Positions 32,682-42,400 are shown, counted from the first letter of the stretch. The stretch is 46,475 bases of DNA from Prevotella sp. CAG:1320 (GCA_000435635.1 FR882154.1:44713-91187); one strand, 5' to 3'. Made by a program: numbers and translations. Notes: generated from the letters alone by a model not told the origin.

Positions 32682-33815
32682 ATGAAACAATACGATTATC
32701 TCATAGTTGGCTCGGGGCTGTTCGGGTCGACGTTTGCACACTTTGCAAAGAGACAGGGCAAGAAATGCCTCGTTATAGATAAGCGTCCGCATCTCGGCGG
32801 CAACGTTTATTGCGAGAACATCGAGGGAATAAATGTTCACAAGTATGGGGCACACATATTCCATACGAGTAATAAGGAAGTCTGGAACTTCGTGAACTCC
32901 ATCGTTGAGTTCAACCGCTACACAAACTCGCCCGTGGCCAACTACAAGGGCAGGCTGTACAACCTGCCGTTCAACATGAACACGTTTTACCAGATGTGGG
33001 GCGTGACCACGCCCGAAGAGGCACAAGCAAAGATTGACGAGCAGAAGGCCGAGGCCGTGGCGAGGATGAAGGCCGACGGCGTAAGCGAACCGCGCAACCT
33101 TGAGGAGCAGGCGCAGGTGCTCATCGGCAGGGACATTTACGAGCGGCTGATAAAGGGTTACACAGAGAAGCAGTGGGGCCGCAAGTGCGCTGACCTGCCG
33201 GCGTTCATCATTAAGCGTCTGCCCGTGCGTCTCGTTTTCGACAACAATTACTTCAACGACAAGTATCAGGGCATTCCCATCGGTGGTTACAATAAACTTA
33301 TTGACGGCCTGCTTGACGGCGTAGAAACGAGGACCGGAGTCGACTTCTTTGACGACAGAACTTATTGGGGAGCCCTTGCCGACAGGATTGTCTTTACGGG
33401 AAAGATCGACGAGTTCTACGGCTACCGCTTCGGAAAACTCAACTATCGTACCGTGCGCTTTGAGCAGGAAATCATCGACAAACCAAATTACCAAGGCAAT
33501 GCCGTTGTGAATTATACCGAGCGCGATGTTCCCTTTACCCGCATAATCGAGCACAAGCATTTCGAGATGTTCGGCCAGGAAGTTTACGATTGCCCTAAGA
33601 CGGTCATCTCAAAAGAATATTCCACCGAGTGGCAAGACGGTATGGAGCCTTATTATCCTGTAAACGATGAGGCTAACACCGCCCTTTATGCTAAGTATAA
33701 AGAACTCGCAGATAGCGAGACCGATGTGATTTTCGGCGGTCGCTTGGCCGAATATAAGTATTATGACATGGCACCTGTGATAGAAAAAGTAATGCGGTCA
33801 ACTAATAAAAAGTAA
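32682..33815 (+). CDS. glf: UDP-galactopyranose mutase
   Basis: This 377-residue flavoenzyme interconverts UDP-galactopyranose and UDP-galactofuranose. The N-terminal FAD-binding fold reads 'DYLIVGSGLFGSTFAHFAKR' and 'KCLVIDKRPHLGGNVY'. The family motifs 'HKYGAHIFHTSNKEVW', 'YTEKQWGRKC' and 'LPVRLVFDNNYFNDKYQGIPIGGY' are all present, as is the C-terminal 'GGRLAEYKYYDMAPVI'. This shows the polysaccharide probably contains galactofuranose. It is packed between the pyruvyltransferase and a DUF4422 protein. It is the last GC-balanced gene before the AT-rich block. Confidence 0.97.
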   Translation: MKQYDYLIVGSGLFGSTFAHFAKRQGKKCLVIDKRPHLGGNVYCENIEGINVHKYGAHIFHTSNKEVWNFVNSIVEFNRYTNSPVANYKGRLYNLPFNMNTFYQMWGVTTPEEAQAKIDEQKAEAVARMKADGVSEPRNLEEQAQVLIGRDIYERLIKGYTEKQWGRKCADLPAFIIKRLPVRLVFDNNYFNDKYQGIPIGGYNKLIDGLLDGVETRTGVDFFDDRTYWGALADRIVFTGKIDEFYGYRFGKLNYRTVRFEQEIIDKPNYQGNAVVNYTERDVPFTRIIEHKHFEMFGQEVYDCPKTVISKEYSTEWQDGMEPYYPVNDEANTALYAKYKELADSETDVIFGGRLAEYKYYDMAPVIEKVMRSTNKK

Positions 33816-33819
33816 GATA

Positions 33820-34641
33820 ATGAAAAACATAAAAATAGGCGTAGCTTATCATAAGAAAAGTCTTATTGTTCGCAACGAATGTTATCTACCTATACAAGTA
33901 GGAAAAGAACTACATCCAGAATTAAATCTTGGAATACAGCCTGACAATGAAGGTGAAAACATCTCTGATAAAAATGATTACTATTGTGAATTAACCGCTC
34001 TTTATTGGATTTGGAAGAATGTAAATGCCGACTATAAAGGCTTATGCCATTATCGTCGTTTCTTCTCACACAAAACTAGTATAACCTATCTTTTATACAA
34101 TTTTTTTAGGCCTATACAGAGCCTTAGGTCTCACCTATTTTTCAACACCCCGAATATTTATTACGTAGATGATAAACAATATGAGGTAGATACTGATAAG
34201 ACTATTTGTAAAATAGACAAATTATTAGATAAATATGCTATTATCTGTCCTAAAAAACAAGTTGAAAATCGTAGTAGCTATTGGCATTTCTTACCTTATG
34301 GTATTGAAATAATGGAATTGCTCAGAGATACTATAAAGAAATATTATCCAACGTATTTTGATCATATCAAATATGTAGAAGCTCCATCATCATTTCATTT
34401 TGGGAATATGTCCGTAATGAGAAATGATATTTTTGATGAGTATTGTAGATTTTTGTTTGATGTACTTGGAAAAGTAGAGACTGCTCTTATAGAAGATGAA
34501 TGGTATAATGACCTTCACAAAGAGAAAGTCTTTTTACGAAAACTCGGTTATTTTGGAGAATATCTAACAGATTTGTTTATAAGAAAAAAGGAAACAGAAG
34601 GTATAAATATTAAAGAGCTTTATATAGCATTTCTTAAATAG
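33820..34641 (+). CDS. DUF4422 glycosyltransferase-like protein (first copy)
   Basis: The 273-residue protein has the DUF4422 signature: 'YLPIQVGKELHPELNLGIQPDNEGENIS' then 'YYCELTALYWIWKNV' and 'YKGLCHYRRFFS'. DUF4422 proteins occur in capsule clusters and are thought to be glycosyltransferases; some relatives transfer hexuronic acids or galactofuranose. The family call is strong and the linkage unknown. Its base composition is visibly AT-rich compared with glf five bases upstream, marking a transfer boundary. A second, distinct DUF4422 protein lies at 37049. Confidence 0.88.
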   Translation: MKNIKIGVAYHKKSLIVRNECYLPIQVGKELHPELNLGIQPDNEGENISDKNDYYCELTALYWIWKNVNADYKGLCHYRRFFSHKTSITYLLYNFFRPIQSLRSHLFFNTPNIYYVDDKQYEVDTDKTICKIDKLLDKYAIICPKKQVENRSSYWHFLPYGIEIMELLRDTIKKYYPTYFDHIKYVEAPSSFHFGNMSVMRNDIFDEYCRFLFDVLGKVETALIEDEWYNDLHKEKVFLRKLGYFGEYLTDLFIRKKETEGINIKELYIAFLK

Positions 34642-34668
34642 ATATAGTTCTTTATAATATTCTTTACT

Positions 34669-35991
34669 ATGACATGGGTAATACTATTCGTCTGTATATT
34701 TTTGATATTAACAGATAATAAAAAAATTATTCCGATTTATATTATTGCGTCAATGTGGATAAACTTTGATGTACGATGTGGCTCAATATCATTCATGTCT
34801 GCATTATCCGCATTTATTATTGTTTTGGGATTGATAAAACGGCGGAAAAATCTCGTATTCAAAACAAATATAGATCATCTTATAAAAAACTATTTTATTT
34901 ATGCGATTTTCATATATGTCCCTTTTATAATATTAAGTACTGATTTAAATGCTCTTACTCAACTTAATTATACAAAGAGCCAAATATTATCAATTCTATT
35001 TTTGATTGTTATGTGGAAATGGAGATCATACAATATTAACGCCATGAGACAACATGGATTATATATAAATATTTCCATTATTATAATTTGTTTATACGGC
35101 ATTTATACATATTTGACCAGAACGAACCCCTACATGGATATTATGGGGCAATATTGTACAAACGAGGATTTATCTGAGTTATTGGCACGTTCGTTGGAAG
35201 ATGCCAGGGGAAACTTATCAGGCCGAATAACAGGAACGTCCTTATATACTATTCAATATGGAATATTATTAGTCATTGTATATTTTATCCATGTTTCTAT
35301 TAGCTCATTGAACAAAGTTGGGAGTAAGTATTCGACATACAAATCACAGATAGCAATGGCTATTGTCTCGATTTTGATTTTTCTGAATATATACTTAACT
35401 GGTTCAAGAGGTCCATTAGGAGCATTGATAATAGGATACGCCTTTTATCTAATGAGAGCATATAGTTGGAAAAAGAAAATCTCTTATATATCAATACTTA
35501 CCATATTCGTTCTTTTTGCATGGCCATATTTAGAGTCTTACTTATCCTTATTTACGGATAAAGATGTTGAGGGTTCATCATTTGAAATGAGAGCTGTGCA
35601 ATTTACAGGAGCTTGTTCTATGGTACTTGACAATTTACAATCTTTACTATTCGGAAAAGGTCTTGGATATACAGCTTATTATCTGGAACACTATGGTAAA
35701 CACCCTCTTGCGTTAAACTTTGAGAGTACTCATGTTGCAGGTATTGTAAATTATGGCATAATGGGCTTACTATTTATATTCTTGTGTAATTTGTTGATAC
35801 TTTTTTTTATTGCAAAAAGAGCTTATAATAAAGAATTGATAGGGAATAAATGTTTCTATTTATTAGCATCATTCTTGCTTACGTATTTTCTTTATAATTT
35901 ATTAGTTGGTGATGTGTATGGAGGCTTATTCCTTTTTGTTTATTTCACAATATTAAAGATAGGCATAATACAGAATAAACAATATATGTAA
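34669..35991 (+). CDS. O-antigen/capsule polymerase (Wzy-like)
   Basis: This is a 440-residue, strongly hydrophobic protein with about 10-11 transmembrane helices. A large periplasmic loop carries charged residues (roughly 155-185, with 'LARSLEDARGNLSGRITGT'). A later loop 'GSRGPLGALIIGYAFYLM' is the O-antigen ligase/polymerase (Wzy_C-like) sequence. It would link flipped repeat units into the polymer. Wzy proteins diverge rapidly, so the call rests on topology and position among Wzx and glycosyltransferase genes. It is AT-rich like its neighbours. Confidence 0.85.
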   Translation: MTWVILFVCIFLILTDNKKIIPIYIIASMWINFDVRCGSISFMSALSAFIIVLGLIKRRKNLVFKTNIDHLIKNYFIYAIFIYVPFIILSTDLNALTQLNYTKSQILSILFLIVMWKWRSYNINAMRQHGLYINISIIIICLYGIYTYLTRTNPYMDIMGQYCTNEDLSELLARSLEDARGNLSGRITGTSLYTIQYGILLVIVYFIHVSISSLNKVGSKYSTYKSQIAMAIVSILIFLNIYLTGSRGPLGALIIGYAFYLMRAYSWKKKISYISILTIFVLFAWPYLESYLSLFTDKDVEGSSFEMRAVQFTGACSMVLDNLQSLLFGKGLGYTAYYLEHYGKHPLALNFESTHVAGIVNYGIMGLLFIFLCNLLILFFIAKRAYNKELIGNKCFYLLASFLLTYFLYNLLVGDVYGGLFLFVYFTILKIGIIQNKQYM

Positions 35992-35997
35992 TTATTT

Positions 35998-36951
35998 ATG
36001 ATACTAGTTACTATTGTGATTGTTTGTATGAACAATCTGAAAAACCTTTATCCGTGTTTGAATAGCATTCGAAAAAACACAAATGTGTCTTATGAAACGC
36101 TCGTTGTCGCTTATTTGTTTACGAAAAAGAATCTTGAAAAGGTAAAGCAAGATTTTCCTTGGGTCACTTTCATTGAAAGCAACGAAATCAGAGGATTTTC
36201 CGAAAATAATAATCTCGCTCTACGCCAAGCCAAAGGCAAATATTGCTTTGTAGTGAACGACGACACAGAAATGAAGATGCCAGTAGTTGACAGATTAGTA
36301 GAAAGTTTTGATAGATGTCCACCCAATACAGCGGTAGTCAGCCCTTCAATACTTAATTATAAAGGAGAAGTCAGCGTGTGTGGGCGTCCACCAATAACAT
36401 TAAAAAAATATATCCTAAAAATGTTTATGTTGTGGAGCGAACAAAGGGACAAGCGTTATATAAATAAATCAGGCCTGTTTAAGACTTACAATATTATAGG
36501 AGCTGCATTCATGATAAAGACAGATATATTTAAAGAAGTTGGATGGTTTGATGAGTATTATTTTTTTTGCCCTGAAGATATAGCTTTGTCAACAGAATTA
36601 AATGAAAAAGGTTATTCTTGTTTTGTTGATTCTGATACAAAAATTTACCACTATGAAGGTATGAGTGGTAAGTCTTTATCGCTGATACAGACAGCAACAA
36701 AACCAGCAGCTATTGTTGGTGAGATTGCATTTTATTCAAAAAGGAATGCTTTAAAAAGCATTTTTTTACGATGTTTGTTAATAATATCTTTATTATTAAA
36801 AATATGTTATCACCTAATTAAAAGTTTATATGGACAACGCCCTAATATAAATTCAATTTTAGTTATTGGAGATATTAATAATATTTATGCGTGTTTAACA
36901 AATAAAAATCCCAAAGAAATCTTTAAACATTTTTGTGATAAACTAAAATGA
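35998..36951 (+). CDS. Glycosyltransferase family 2
   Basis: The 317-residue GT-A enzyme has the nucleotide-binding N-terminus 'LVTIVIVCMNNLKNLYPCLNSI'. 'NEIRGFSENNNLALRQAKGKYCFVVNDDTEM' follows, including the DDT metal-binding element (a DxD variant). The acceptor-side 'GAAFMIKTDIFKEVGWFDEYYFFCPEDIALSTEL' motif comes next. The arrangement is that of rhamnosyl- or galactofuranosyltransferases of GT2. It ends with a hydrophobic helix and a short tail. It starts seven bases after the polymerase stop and shares its AT-rich composition. Confidence 0.92.
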   Translation: MILVTIVIVCMNNLKNLYPCLNSIRKNTNVSYETLVVAYLFTKKNLEKVKQDFPWVTFIESNEIRGFSENNNLALRQAKGKYCFVVNDDTEMKMPVVDRLVESFDRCPPNTAVVSPSILNYKGEVSVCGRPPITLKKYILKMFMLWSEQRDKRYINKSGLFKTYNIIGAAFMIKTDIFKEVGWFDEYYFFCPEDIALSTELNEKGYSCFVDSDTKIYHYEGMSGKSLSLIQTATKPAAIVGEIAFYSKRNALKSIFLRCLLIISLLLKICYHLIKSLYGQRPNINSILVIGDINNIYACLTNKNPKEIFKHFCDKLK

Positions 36952-37048
36952 CAATATTCTGTAAAGCTAGACATGTTTATGAATATGACAAAAAGTAATC
37001 CAAAATGGATAATACGCTGAATTTAAAAATAAATTAACATATTATTTT

Positions 37049-37801
37049 ATGGAAACAAGGATTTTTGTAGCGACACATAAAGTGTATAGGATGCCAACCA
37101 ATTCTATATATCTCCCTGTTTGGGCTGGGGCAGAAATATCCAAAACTTTCAATTATCAGTTTACAGGAGATAATGAAGGATGCAACATATCTAACAAGAA
37201 TAATTCTTACAATGAATTATCCGTTTTATATTGGGGATGGAAGAATGTAAAAGCAGATATTAAGGGGCTTGCGCATTATAGACGTTTCATTGGCTTGGAA
37301 AAGAACAAGAATGTCTATTCGAATTTGCTAAATGCATCAGATATAGAGAAACTGTTGGACAAATATGATGTGATTGTAACCCCAAAACGGAAATTTTACT
37401 TTATGAGTACATATTCTCATTATGTATTATCGCAATCAGAAATGAAAATAATTCATAAGAATGATTTGGATACTTTGAAGAATATCATTTCAAGGTTATA
37501 TCCAAACTACATATCGGCAATAGAAAACGTTTATAAAAGTCATTCCGCCCATATGCTGAATATGTTTATTATGAAAACAGCTGAATTTGATAAATATTGC
37601 AAATGGCTTTTCACAATATTAGGTGAAATGGAGAAATCAATAAACAGGGCCCGTGTGTTGGGAGCGATGGGGGAATTTCTTTTGGATGTATATATCCAGA
37701 CAAACCATCTCAAGGCTAAAGAGATGCCGTTAATTGAACTTGAAAAAACATCTTTTATGAAAAAGGTTAAAGGGAGATTAATAAGAATGATAAAAAAATA
37801 A
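37049..37801 (+). CDS. DUF4422 glycosyltransferase-like protein (second copy)
   Basis: The 250-residue protein has the same domain as the gene at 33820 but only moderate sequence agreement: 'FVATHKVYRMPTNSIYLPVWAG', 'FTGDNEGCNISNKN', 'ELSVLYWGWKNV' and 'IKGLAHYRRFIG'. It is probably a different linkage enzyme of the same capsule rather than a recent duplicate. It is AT-rich. The 202-bp gap after it (37802-38003) shows no gene or promoter I can support. Confidence 0.87.
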   Translation: METRIFVATHKVYRMPTNSIYLPVWAGAEISKTFNYQFTGDNEGCNISNKNNSYNELSVLYWGWKNVKADIKGLAHYRRFIGLEKNKNVYSNLLNASDIEKLLDKYDVIVTPKRKFYFMSTYSHYVLSQSEMKIIHKNDLDTLKNIISRLYPNYISAIENVYKSHSAHMLNMFIMKTAEFDKYCKWLFTILGEMEKSINRARVLGAMGEFLLDVYIQTNHLKAKEMPLIELEKTSFMKKVKGRLIRMIKK

Positions 37802-38003
37802 AATTATTAAACTCAATATGTTGCCCATAAATAAGTCGTCATATGAAATTCAGTTTCTTTAGCAGGGCTTGGATAAATTCGATATGTAAGTTGCTGACTA
37901 TCAAACAATCACGAATTATGCCGTATACGTAATAAATATGTTATATGTCAAGTATTTATCGCTATACAGCTAAACTGCAGATAATAAAAATGTAGGACAA
38001 ACT

Positions 38004-38832
38004 ATGGTAGAGATACATTTTACTCGAATTTATATTATAGAATCATTGCAACCTGGAGATAATCTTACAGGTATAGATTTATATAACAATCTTTTACAGT
38101 ATCAAACCATTCATTATTCAGAATTTGAAGCGATATTGAAAAGTCCAAAAGATAAAAATGAATGGTATCAAGTTTTTAATGAAATTTATACAGATTGTAC
38201 AACAAATGGCAATGCGCCAGTTCTGCATCTTGAAGTTCATAGCAGCATAAATAAAGATGTTCTCGTATTGAGGTCTAGAGAATTGATTAAATGGGAAGAA
38301 TTATATGATAACCTTGTCAAGATAAACATAGCAATTAAGAATGAACTACTTATTACAATGGCTGTTTGTCATGGGAATTATCTTATGCGTACAGCTCAAA
38401 TCAATCGACCTACAGCTTTTAGAGGGATGATAGGCTCTTTCGAGGCTATTCAAGTAAGCGATTTAACGATTCGTTATTTACACAGAACTGTTTGAAAGTC
38501 TTGATATAAATAAGGCATACGACAGACTATTAAAAGCCGATCCTTCATTGCCTGACAGTTATAAATGTTACGGTGCAGAATATGTTTTTGCACGTGTTTG
38601 TTTAGATTACATTAAGACACAACTTACAGAAGAAGCATTGAAAAAACGGACGAAACTTATTGTTGAAAGTGAAAATCAAGAACAAGATGAAACGACTATA
38701 AAAAATATAATCAAGGAACGGTCTAAGGAATATTTTCATAAAAGTTATAAATGTTTTTTCATGATTGACAAATATCCGGATTTAGCCGGTACCATGGAAT
38801 TTCTAAATGACTTTAATGAAATGAAAACATGA
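38004..38832 (+). pseudogene. Frameshifted caspase/CHAT-like peptidase candidate
   Basis: A single ~275-codon gene is split by a one-base shift near 38485. The first part (38004-38495, 163 codons) ends 'IRYLHRTV'. The continuation in the next frame (from about 38483: TELFESLDINKAYDRLLK) runs through MPDSYKCYGAEYVFARV to the stop at 38832. In the first part His79 sits in 'PVLHLEVHSSINKDVLVLRS' and Cys122 in 'LLITMAVCHGNYLMRT', followed by 'AFRGMIGSFEAI'. This order (His after a strand, then Cys at the end of the next strand) is what caspase-like and CHAT peptidases show. The similarity is by eye and no family match was made. It interrupts the AT-rich sugar block and is probably cargo rather than a biosynthetic enzyme. 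Confidence 0.5.
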
Positions 38833-38896
38833 TTCCAATCTTTTCACAACAGTATTACGATATGAATATACATATTTTATCTAAAAGATTGTTTTT

Positions 38897-39844
38897 ATGT
38901 CAAATACTAAAATAAACATTCTCTTTATTGGAGGAGCTGGCTTTATAGGCTCAAGTTTGGTCCAAAGATTTCTTAATGATAAGAAATATGGAGTTTTTGT
39001 CATCGAACCTGCATTGGCGAATGTGTCGAGGCTTGACGGTCTGAATGTTTCTATCATCAGGGAATCTCTGGCTAATGTTGAAAGTGTTGAGAATATTATC
39101 GCGGACAATAAAATCCAGACCGTTGTCCATTTGGTTTCAACGCTAATACCGGGCAGCGGTTACGATGATTTCAACCGAGAGTTCCAAAACATGATATTCC
39201 CGAGCATAAGGCTTATGGAATATTGCGCAAAAAATAGCGTGAAGTTCGTTTACTTTTCGTCAGGAGGAACTATTTACGGCAACCGTAATGACATGAAGCC
39301 GTTCAAGGAGACAGACGAACAAAAGCCTATTTCGTATTACGGATGGTCAAAGCAGATGATGGAGAACGCCATCCTGTTCAAGAACAGGACTGAAGGTCTT
39401 AAATACCTTATAGTAAGGCCAAGCAACCCATACGGGCATGGGCAAAATCTGCACGGGCGGCAAGGGCTTGTGGCTGTTGCCATAGGAAATTTACTTGACG
39501 GCAAGCCTGTTGAGGTTTGGGGTGACGGCTCTTCTATAAGGGACTACATCTATATTGACGATTTGACAACGATAATATACCAATTGATTGACCAGGATGT
39601 CCACAACCAAACAGTCAACGTAGGTAGCGGCCGTGGATATTCGGTAAATGACATTCTTGCATTCCTGAAGATTATTTCAAATGTTGACTACAAAATAATT
39701 TATGAAGATGCCCGTCCGATGGACGTTTCCAATATGGTATTGGACACTACGAGGATGCACAATTATGTAGATATAGAACTTACCCCGATGTTGGAAGGAA
39801 TGAAAAAATTTTATCAAGACTCTATTGAAACTGTAAGGAAATGA
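38897..39844 (+). CDS. NAD-dependent epimerase/dehydratase (extended SDR)
   Basis: The 315-residue Rossmann enzyme has the N-terminal NAD-binding motif 'ILFIGGAGFIGSSLV'. The active-site Tyr-x3-Lys is in 'ISYYGWSKQMME', with the upstream serine in 'YFSSGGTIYG'. A 'VRPSNPYGHGQNL' loop and 'GDGSSIRDYIYIDDLTTII' are typical of UDP-glucose 4-epimerase-like enzymes. The C-terminus is that of nucleotide-sugar modifying SDRs, so it likely supplies a UDP-sugar for the polymer. The start codon of the next glycosyltransferase overlaps its stop (ATGA). Confidence 0.93.
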   Translation: MSNTKINILFIGGAGFIGSSLVQRFLNDKKYGVFVIEPALANVSRLDGLNVSIIRESLANVESVENIIADNKIQTVVHLVSTLIPGSGYDDFNREFQNMIFPSIRLMEYCAKNSVKFVYFSSGGTIYGNRNDMKPFKETDEQKPISYYGWSKQMMENAILFKNRTEGLKYLIVRPSNPYGHGQNLHGRQGLVAVAIGNLLDGKPVEVWGDGSSIRDYIYIDDLTTIIYQLIDQDVHNQTVNVGSGRGYSVNDILAFLKIISNVDYKIIYEDARPMDVSNMVLDTTRMHNYVDIELTPMLEGMKKFYQDSIETVRK

Positions 39845-41073
39845 AAATACTCTTAGTCCATAAATGCTTCTATTACAAAGGAGGAGCTGAAGTTTTTTTC
39901 TTTGAGGTGGCCCGTGTCTTAAAGGAACATGGTCATCAAGTCGCGTTTTTCTCCGTAAATGACGGACAAAACATTCAATCGGAATGGTCAAGATATTTTG
40001 TTAACGCACCGGATTTCAAGAGTTCAAACCCATTGATAAAGATAAAGGCTTTGACGCAAATACCTTACAATATTCCAACAAAAAGGAAGTTCGAGAAGTT
40101 GCTGGATGACTTCAAGCCAGACCTCGTACATTGTTTCAACATCATGACGCAAATTTCTCCGTCAGTAATGGTTGCCGCACGACAAAGGAATATACCCGTA
40201 CTCATCTCTCATAACGACTACAAGCATATATGTCCCAATTATAAATTATACAACAGAGGGCATATCTGCGACCTGTGCAAAGACGGGCATTACTATCATT
40301 GTGCAATGACAAGATGCGCCCACAACTCTTTGTCATTCAGCGCGGCAAGCACAATTGAGTCTTATGTGCATAAGTGGCTGAAGGTGTACGAAAAGAACGT
40401 GACAATCCATCTTTTTGCCTGTGATTATATGGCGAAAGAAACGGAATTATTTTGGAAACGTCGTATAAAAAGCGGAAAGGTCATGAATCCTTTTAATGTT
40501 CCTCCGTTGCCAAAAGAAAATAAAGACAGAAAGTTCGGACTGTATTTTGGAAGGTTGATTGACGAAAAAGGTGTAGATGTTCTTTTGAAGGCTTTGACGG
40601 TCGCAAAGGATTTACCTTTTGTCATCGTAGGTAATGGTCCTGAGGAAGAGGCATTGAAGAATATTGCAAAAGAGCACAACCTGCGGAATGTTAGATTTGT
40701 AGGACCTAAGTGGGGCAAGGAGCTTGATGAATATCTTTACAATGCGAAATATGTAGTATGCCCTTCAACATGGCAGGAGAATTTTCCTTATGTCATATTG
40801 CAGGCTTTTGCAGCTTGTAAACCGGTTATCGGGTCAAGGCGTGGGGGCATACCTGAAATGGTGACGGAAGACCGTGGCTTAGTCTATGAAGCGGAAGATT
40901 ATCATGAACTTGCCAGCTTAATGAAACAGCTTGATGGCGACGCACAAAAATGCAAGAATTTAGGACTGACTGCCAGAAAATGGGTGGAAGACAATTTTAA
41001 CGATGACGTGTTCTATAAGTCATTAATTGACAATTACAATGCAGCATTAGCCATTGTAAACGCACAAGACTGA
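39841..41073 (+). CDS. Glycosyltransferase family 4
   Basis: In this 410-residue GT-B enzyme the start, 'MKILLVHKCFYYKGGAEVFFFEVARVLKEHGHQVAFFSV', is a standard GT4 opening. A cysteine-rich insert (HICDLCKDGHYYHCAMTRC, about 140-160) resembles the small metal or disulfide knob of one GT4 subgroup. The donor-binding end reads 'PSTWQENFPYVILQAFAACKPVIGSRRGGIPEMV'. The usual second glutamate of E-x7-E is a glutamine here. It overlaps the epimerase by four bases, so the two are translationally coupled. The sugar transferred is unknown. Confidence 0.93.
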   Translation: MKILLVHKCFYYKGGAEVFFFEVARVLKEHGHQVAFFSVNDGQNIQSEWSRYFVNAPDFKSSNPLIKIKALTQIPYNIPTKRKFEKLLDDFKPDLVHCFNIMTQISPSVMVAARQRNIPVLISHNDYKHICPNYKLYNRGHICDLCKDGHYYHCAMTRCAHNSLSFSAASTIESYVHKWLKVYEKNVTIHLFACDYMAKETELFWKRRIKSGKVMNPFNVPPLPKENKDRKFGLYFGRLIDEKGVDVLLKALTVAKDLPFVIVGNGPEEEALKNIAKEHNLRNVRFVGPKWGKELDEYLYNAKYVVCPSTWQENFPYVILQAFAACKPVIGSRRGGIPEMVTEDRGLVYEAEDYHELASLMKQLDGDAQKCKNLGLTARKWVEDNFNDDVFYKSLIDNYNAALAIVNAQD

Positions 41074-41125
41074 ATTGATTTGAGCTTAACAAGATTTTAT
41101 CTGGAAAATAAAAATATAAAGCATT

Positions 41126-42193
41126 ATGGCAAAAACTAACATCCCGCGTCCTACTGACGCAAGTATCATCCTGACATACCGCTGCCCGATGCGCTGCCAG
41201 ATGTGCAATATCTGGAAAAATCCGACCAACAGGCAGGAGGAAATCAAGGCAGCAGATTTGAAGACGCTGCCGCAGCTGAAGTTCATTAACCTTACTGGCG
41301 GCGAACCGTTCATCCGTGAGGATCTGGACGAGATTGTGGAGGAGTGCTACAAGCACACGCCGCGCATCGTCATCTCGACTTCGGGCTGGTTCGAGGACCG
41401 TGTGGTGGCCCTGGCCAAGAAGTTCCCGAACATCGGCATCCGTATTTCCATTGAAGGATTGAGTCAAAAAAATGATGAGCTGCGCGGTCATGCAGGCGGA
41501 TTTGACAAGGGTCTGCGCACGCTGCTCACTTTGAAACACATGGGGCTGAAGGACATCGGCTTCGGCTGTACCGTGTCTAACCACAACTCAAAGGACATGC
41601 TTTCGCTTTACCAGCTTTCGCTTGCAATGGGAATGGAGTTCGCCACGGCGGCATTCCATAACTCGTATTACTTCCACAAGAGCGACAACGTGATTACGAA
41701 TAAAGACGAGGTGTGCAACAACTTCCGCCAGCTTATCAAGTGGCAGCTTCAAGAAAAGCATCCGAAGAGCTGGTTCCGTGCGTGGTTCAACATGGGGCTT
41801 ATCAACTATATCGAGGGCGGGCGCCGTATGCTACCCTGCGAGGCCGGCATGGTAAACTTCTTCATCGACCCGTGGGGAGAGGTGATGCCCTGCAACGGAC
41901 TGGAGGAAAGGTACTGGAAAGAGAGCATGGGCAACATCCACGACAAGCCGTTCATGGAAATCTGGGAGAGCGAACAGGCGCAGAAAGTGCGGCAAATGGT
42001 GAGAAAGTGCCCCAAGAATTGTTGGATGGTGGGCACGGCCAGCCCCGTGATGCACAAGTATATCAAGTATCCCGCCAAGTGGGCTTTGCGTAACAAGTTG
42101 CGCTCCATGCAGGGCAAGCCTGCCTGCATTGACCCGAAATGGTGTGACGTGGGACAAGACCCTTGCCAAGGGGACTTAAGGGAGAAATTCTAA
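41126..42193 (+). CDS. Radical SAM/SPASM domain protein
   Basis: The 355-residue protein has the radical SAM cluster motif CPMRCQMC at Cys20, Cys24 and Cys27, then 'INLTGGEPFIREDLDEI' (the SAM-binding GGEP). The C-terminal SPASM region has a first cysteine in 'RMLPCEAGMVNFFIDPWGEVMPCNG' and later cysteines in 'VRKCPKNCWM'. Such enzymes do radical chemistry with extra Fe-S clusters. In polysaccharide loci they may modify a sugar or an activated lipid, but a peptide-modification role is also known for the family. Its base composition is higher in GC than the preceding AT-rich block. The start follows the GT4 by 52 bases. Confidence 0.9.
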   Translation: MAKTNIPRPTDASIILTYRCPMRCQMCNIWKNPTNRQEEIKAADLKTLPQLKFINLTGGEPFIREDLDEIVEECYKHTPRIVISTSGWFEDRVVALAKKFPNIGIRISIEGLSQKNDELRGHAGGFDKGLRTLLTLKHMGLKDIGFGCTVSNHNSKDMLSLYQLSLAMGMEFATAAFHNSYYFHKSDNVITNKDEVCNNFRQLIKWQLQEKHPKSWFRAWFNMGLINYIEGGRRMLPCEAGMVNFFIDPWGEVMPCNGLEERYWKESMGNIHDKPFMEIWESEQAQKVRQMVRKCPKNCWMVGTASPVMHKYIKYPAKWALRNKLRSMQGKPACIDPKWCDVGQDPCQGDLREKF

Positions 42194-42233
42194 GTCCTCA
42201 TAAGTGGCTTACGCATGGCATGATATAAACAGG

Positions 42234-42341
42234 TCACTTCCTTCTCTTCCCTCTCACCCACAGCCAGAAGGCGGAGAGGCAGGAGAGGGCGATAATCCCC
42301 GTGTATTGCAAGGTTTCCTTTAGGTTTGTCAGCTTTCCCAT
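42234..42341 (-). CDS. Possible 35-residue membrane protein
   Basis: On the minus strand ATG 42341 to TGA 42234 gives a 35-residue product: a short basic N-terminus (MGKLTNLKETLQY), one hydrophobic helix (TGIIALSCLSAFWLWV) and a basic tail RGKRRK. This positive-inside pattern is what a single-span small protein has. A -7-like TAACTTCG lies at 42366-42373 upstream on the same strand. Nothing else explains the 42194-42400 interval. It could be chance, since short frames occur often; the composition is the main support. Confidence 0.4.
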   Translation of the reverse strand: MGKLTNLKETLQYTGIIALSCLSAFWLWVRGKRRK

Positions 42342-42400
42342 ATCACATGATGAACAATATGGGCGCGAAGTTAATCAAATATTCTTAATCTAGCAGCATC

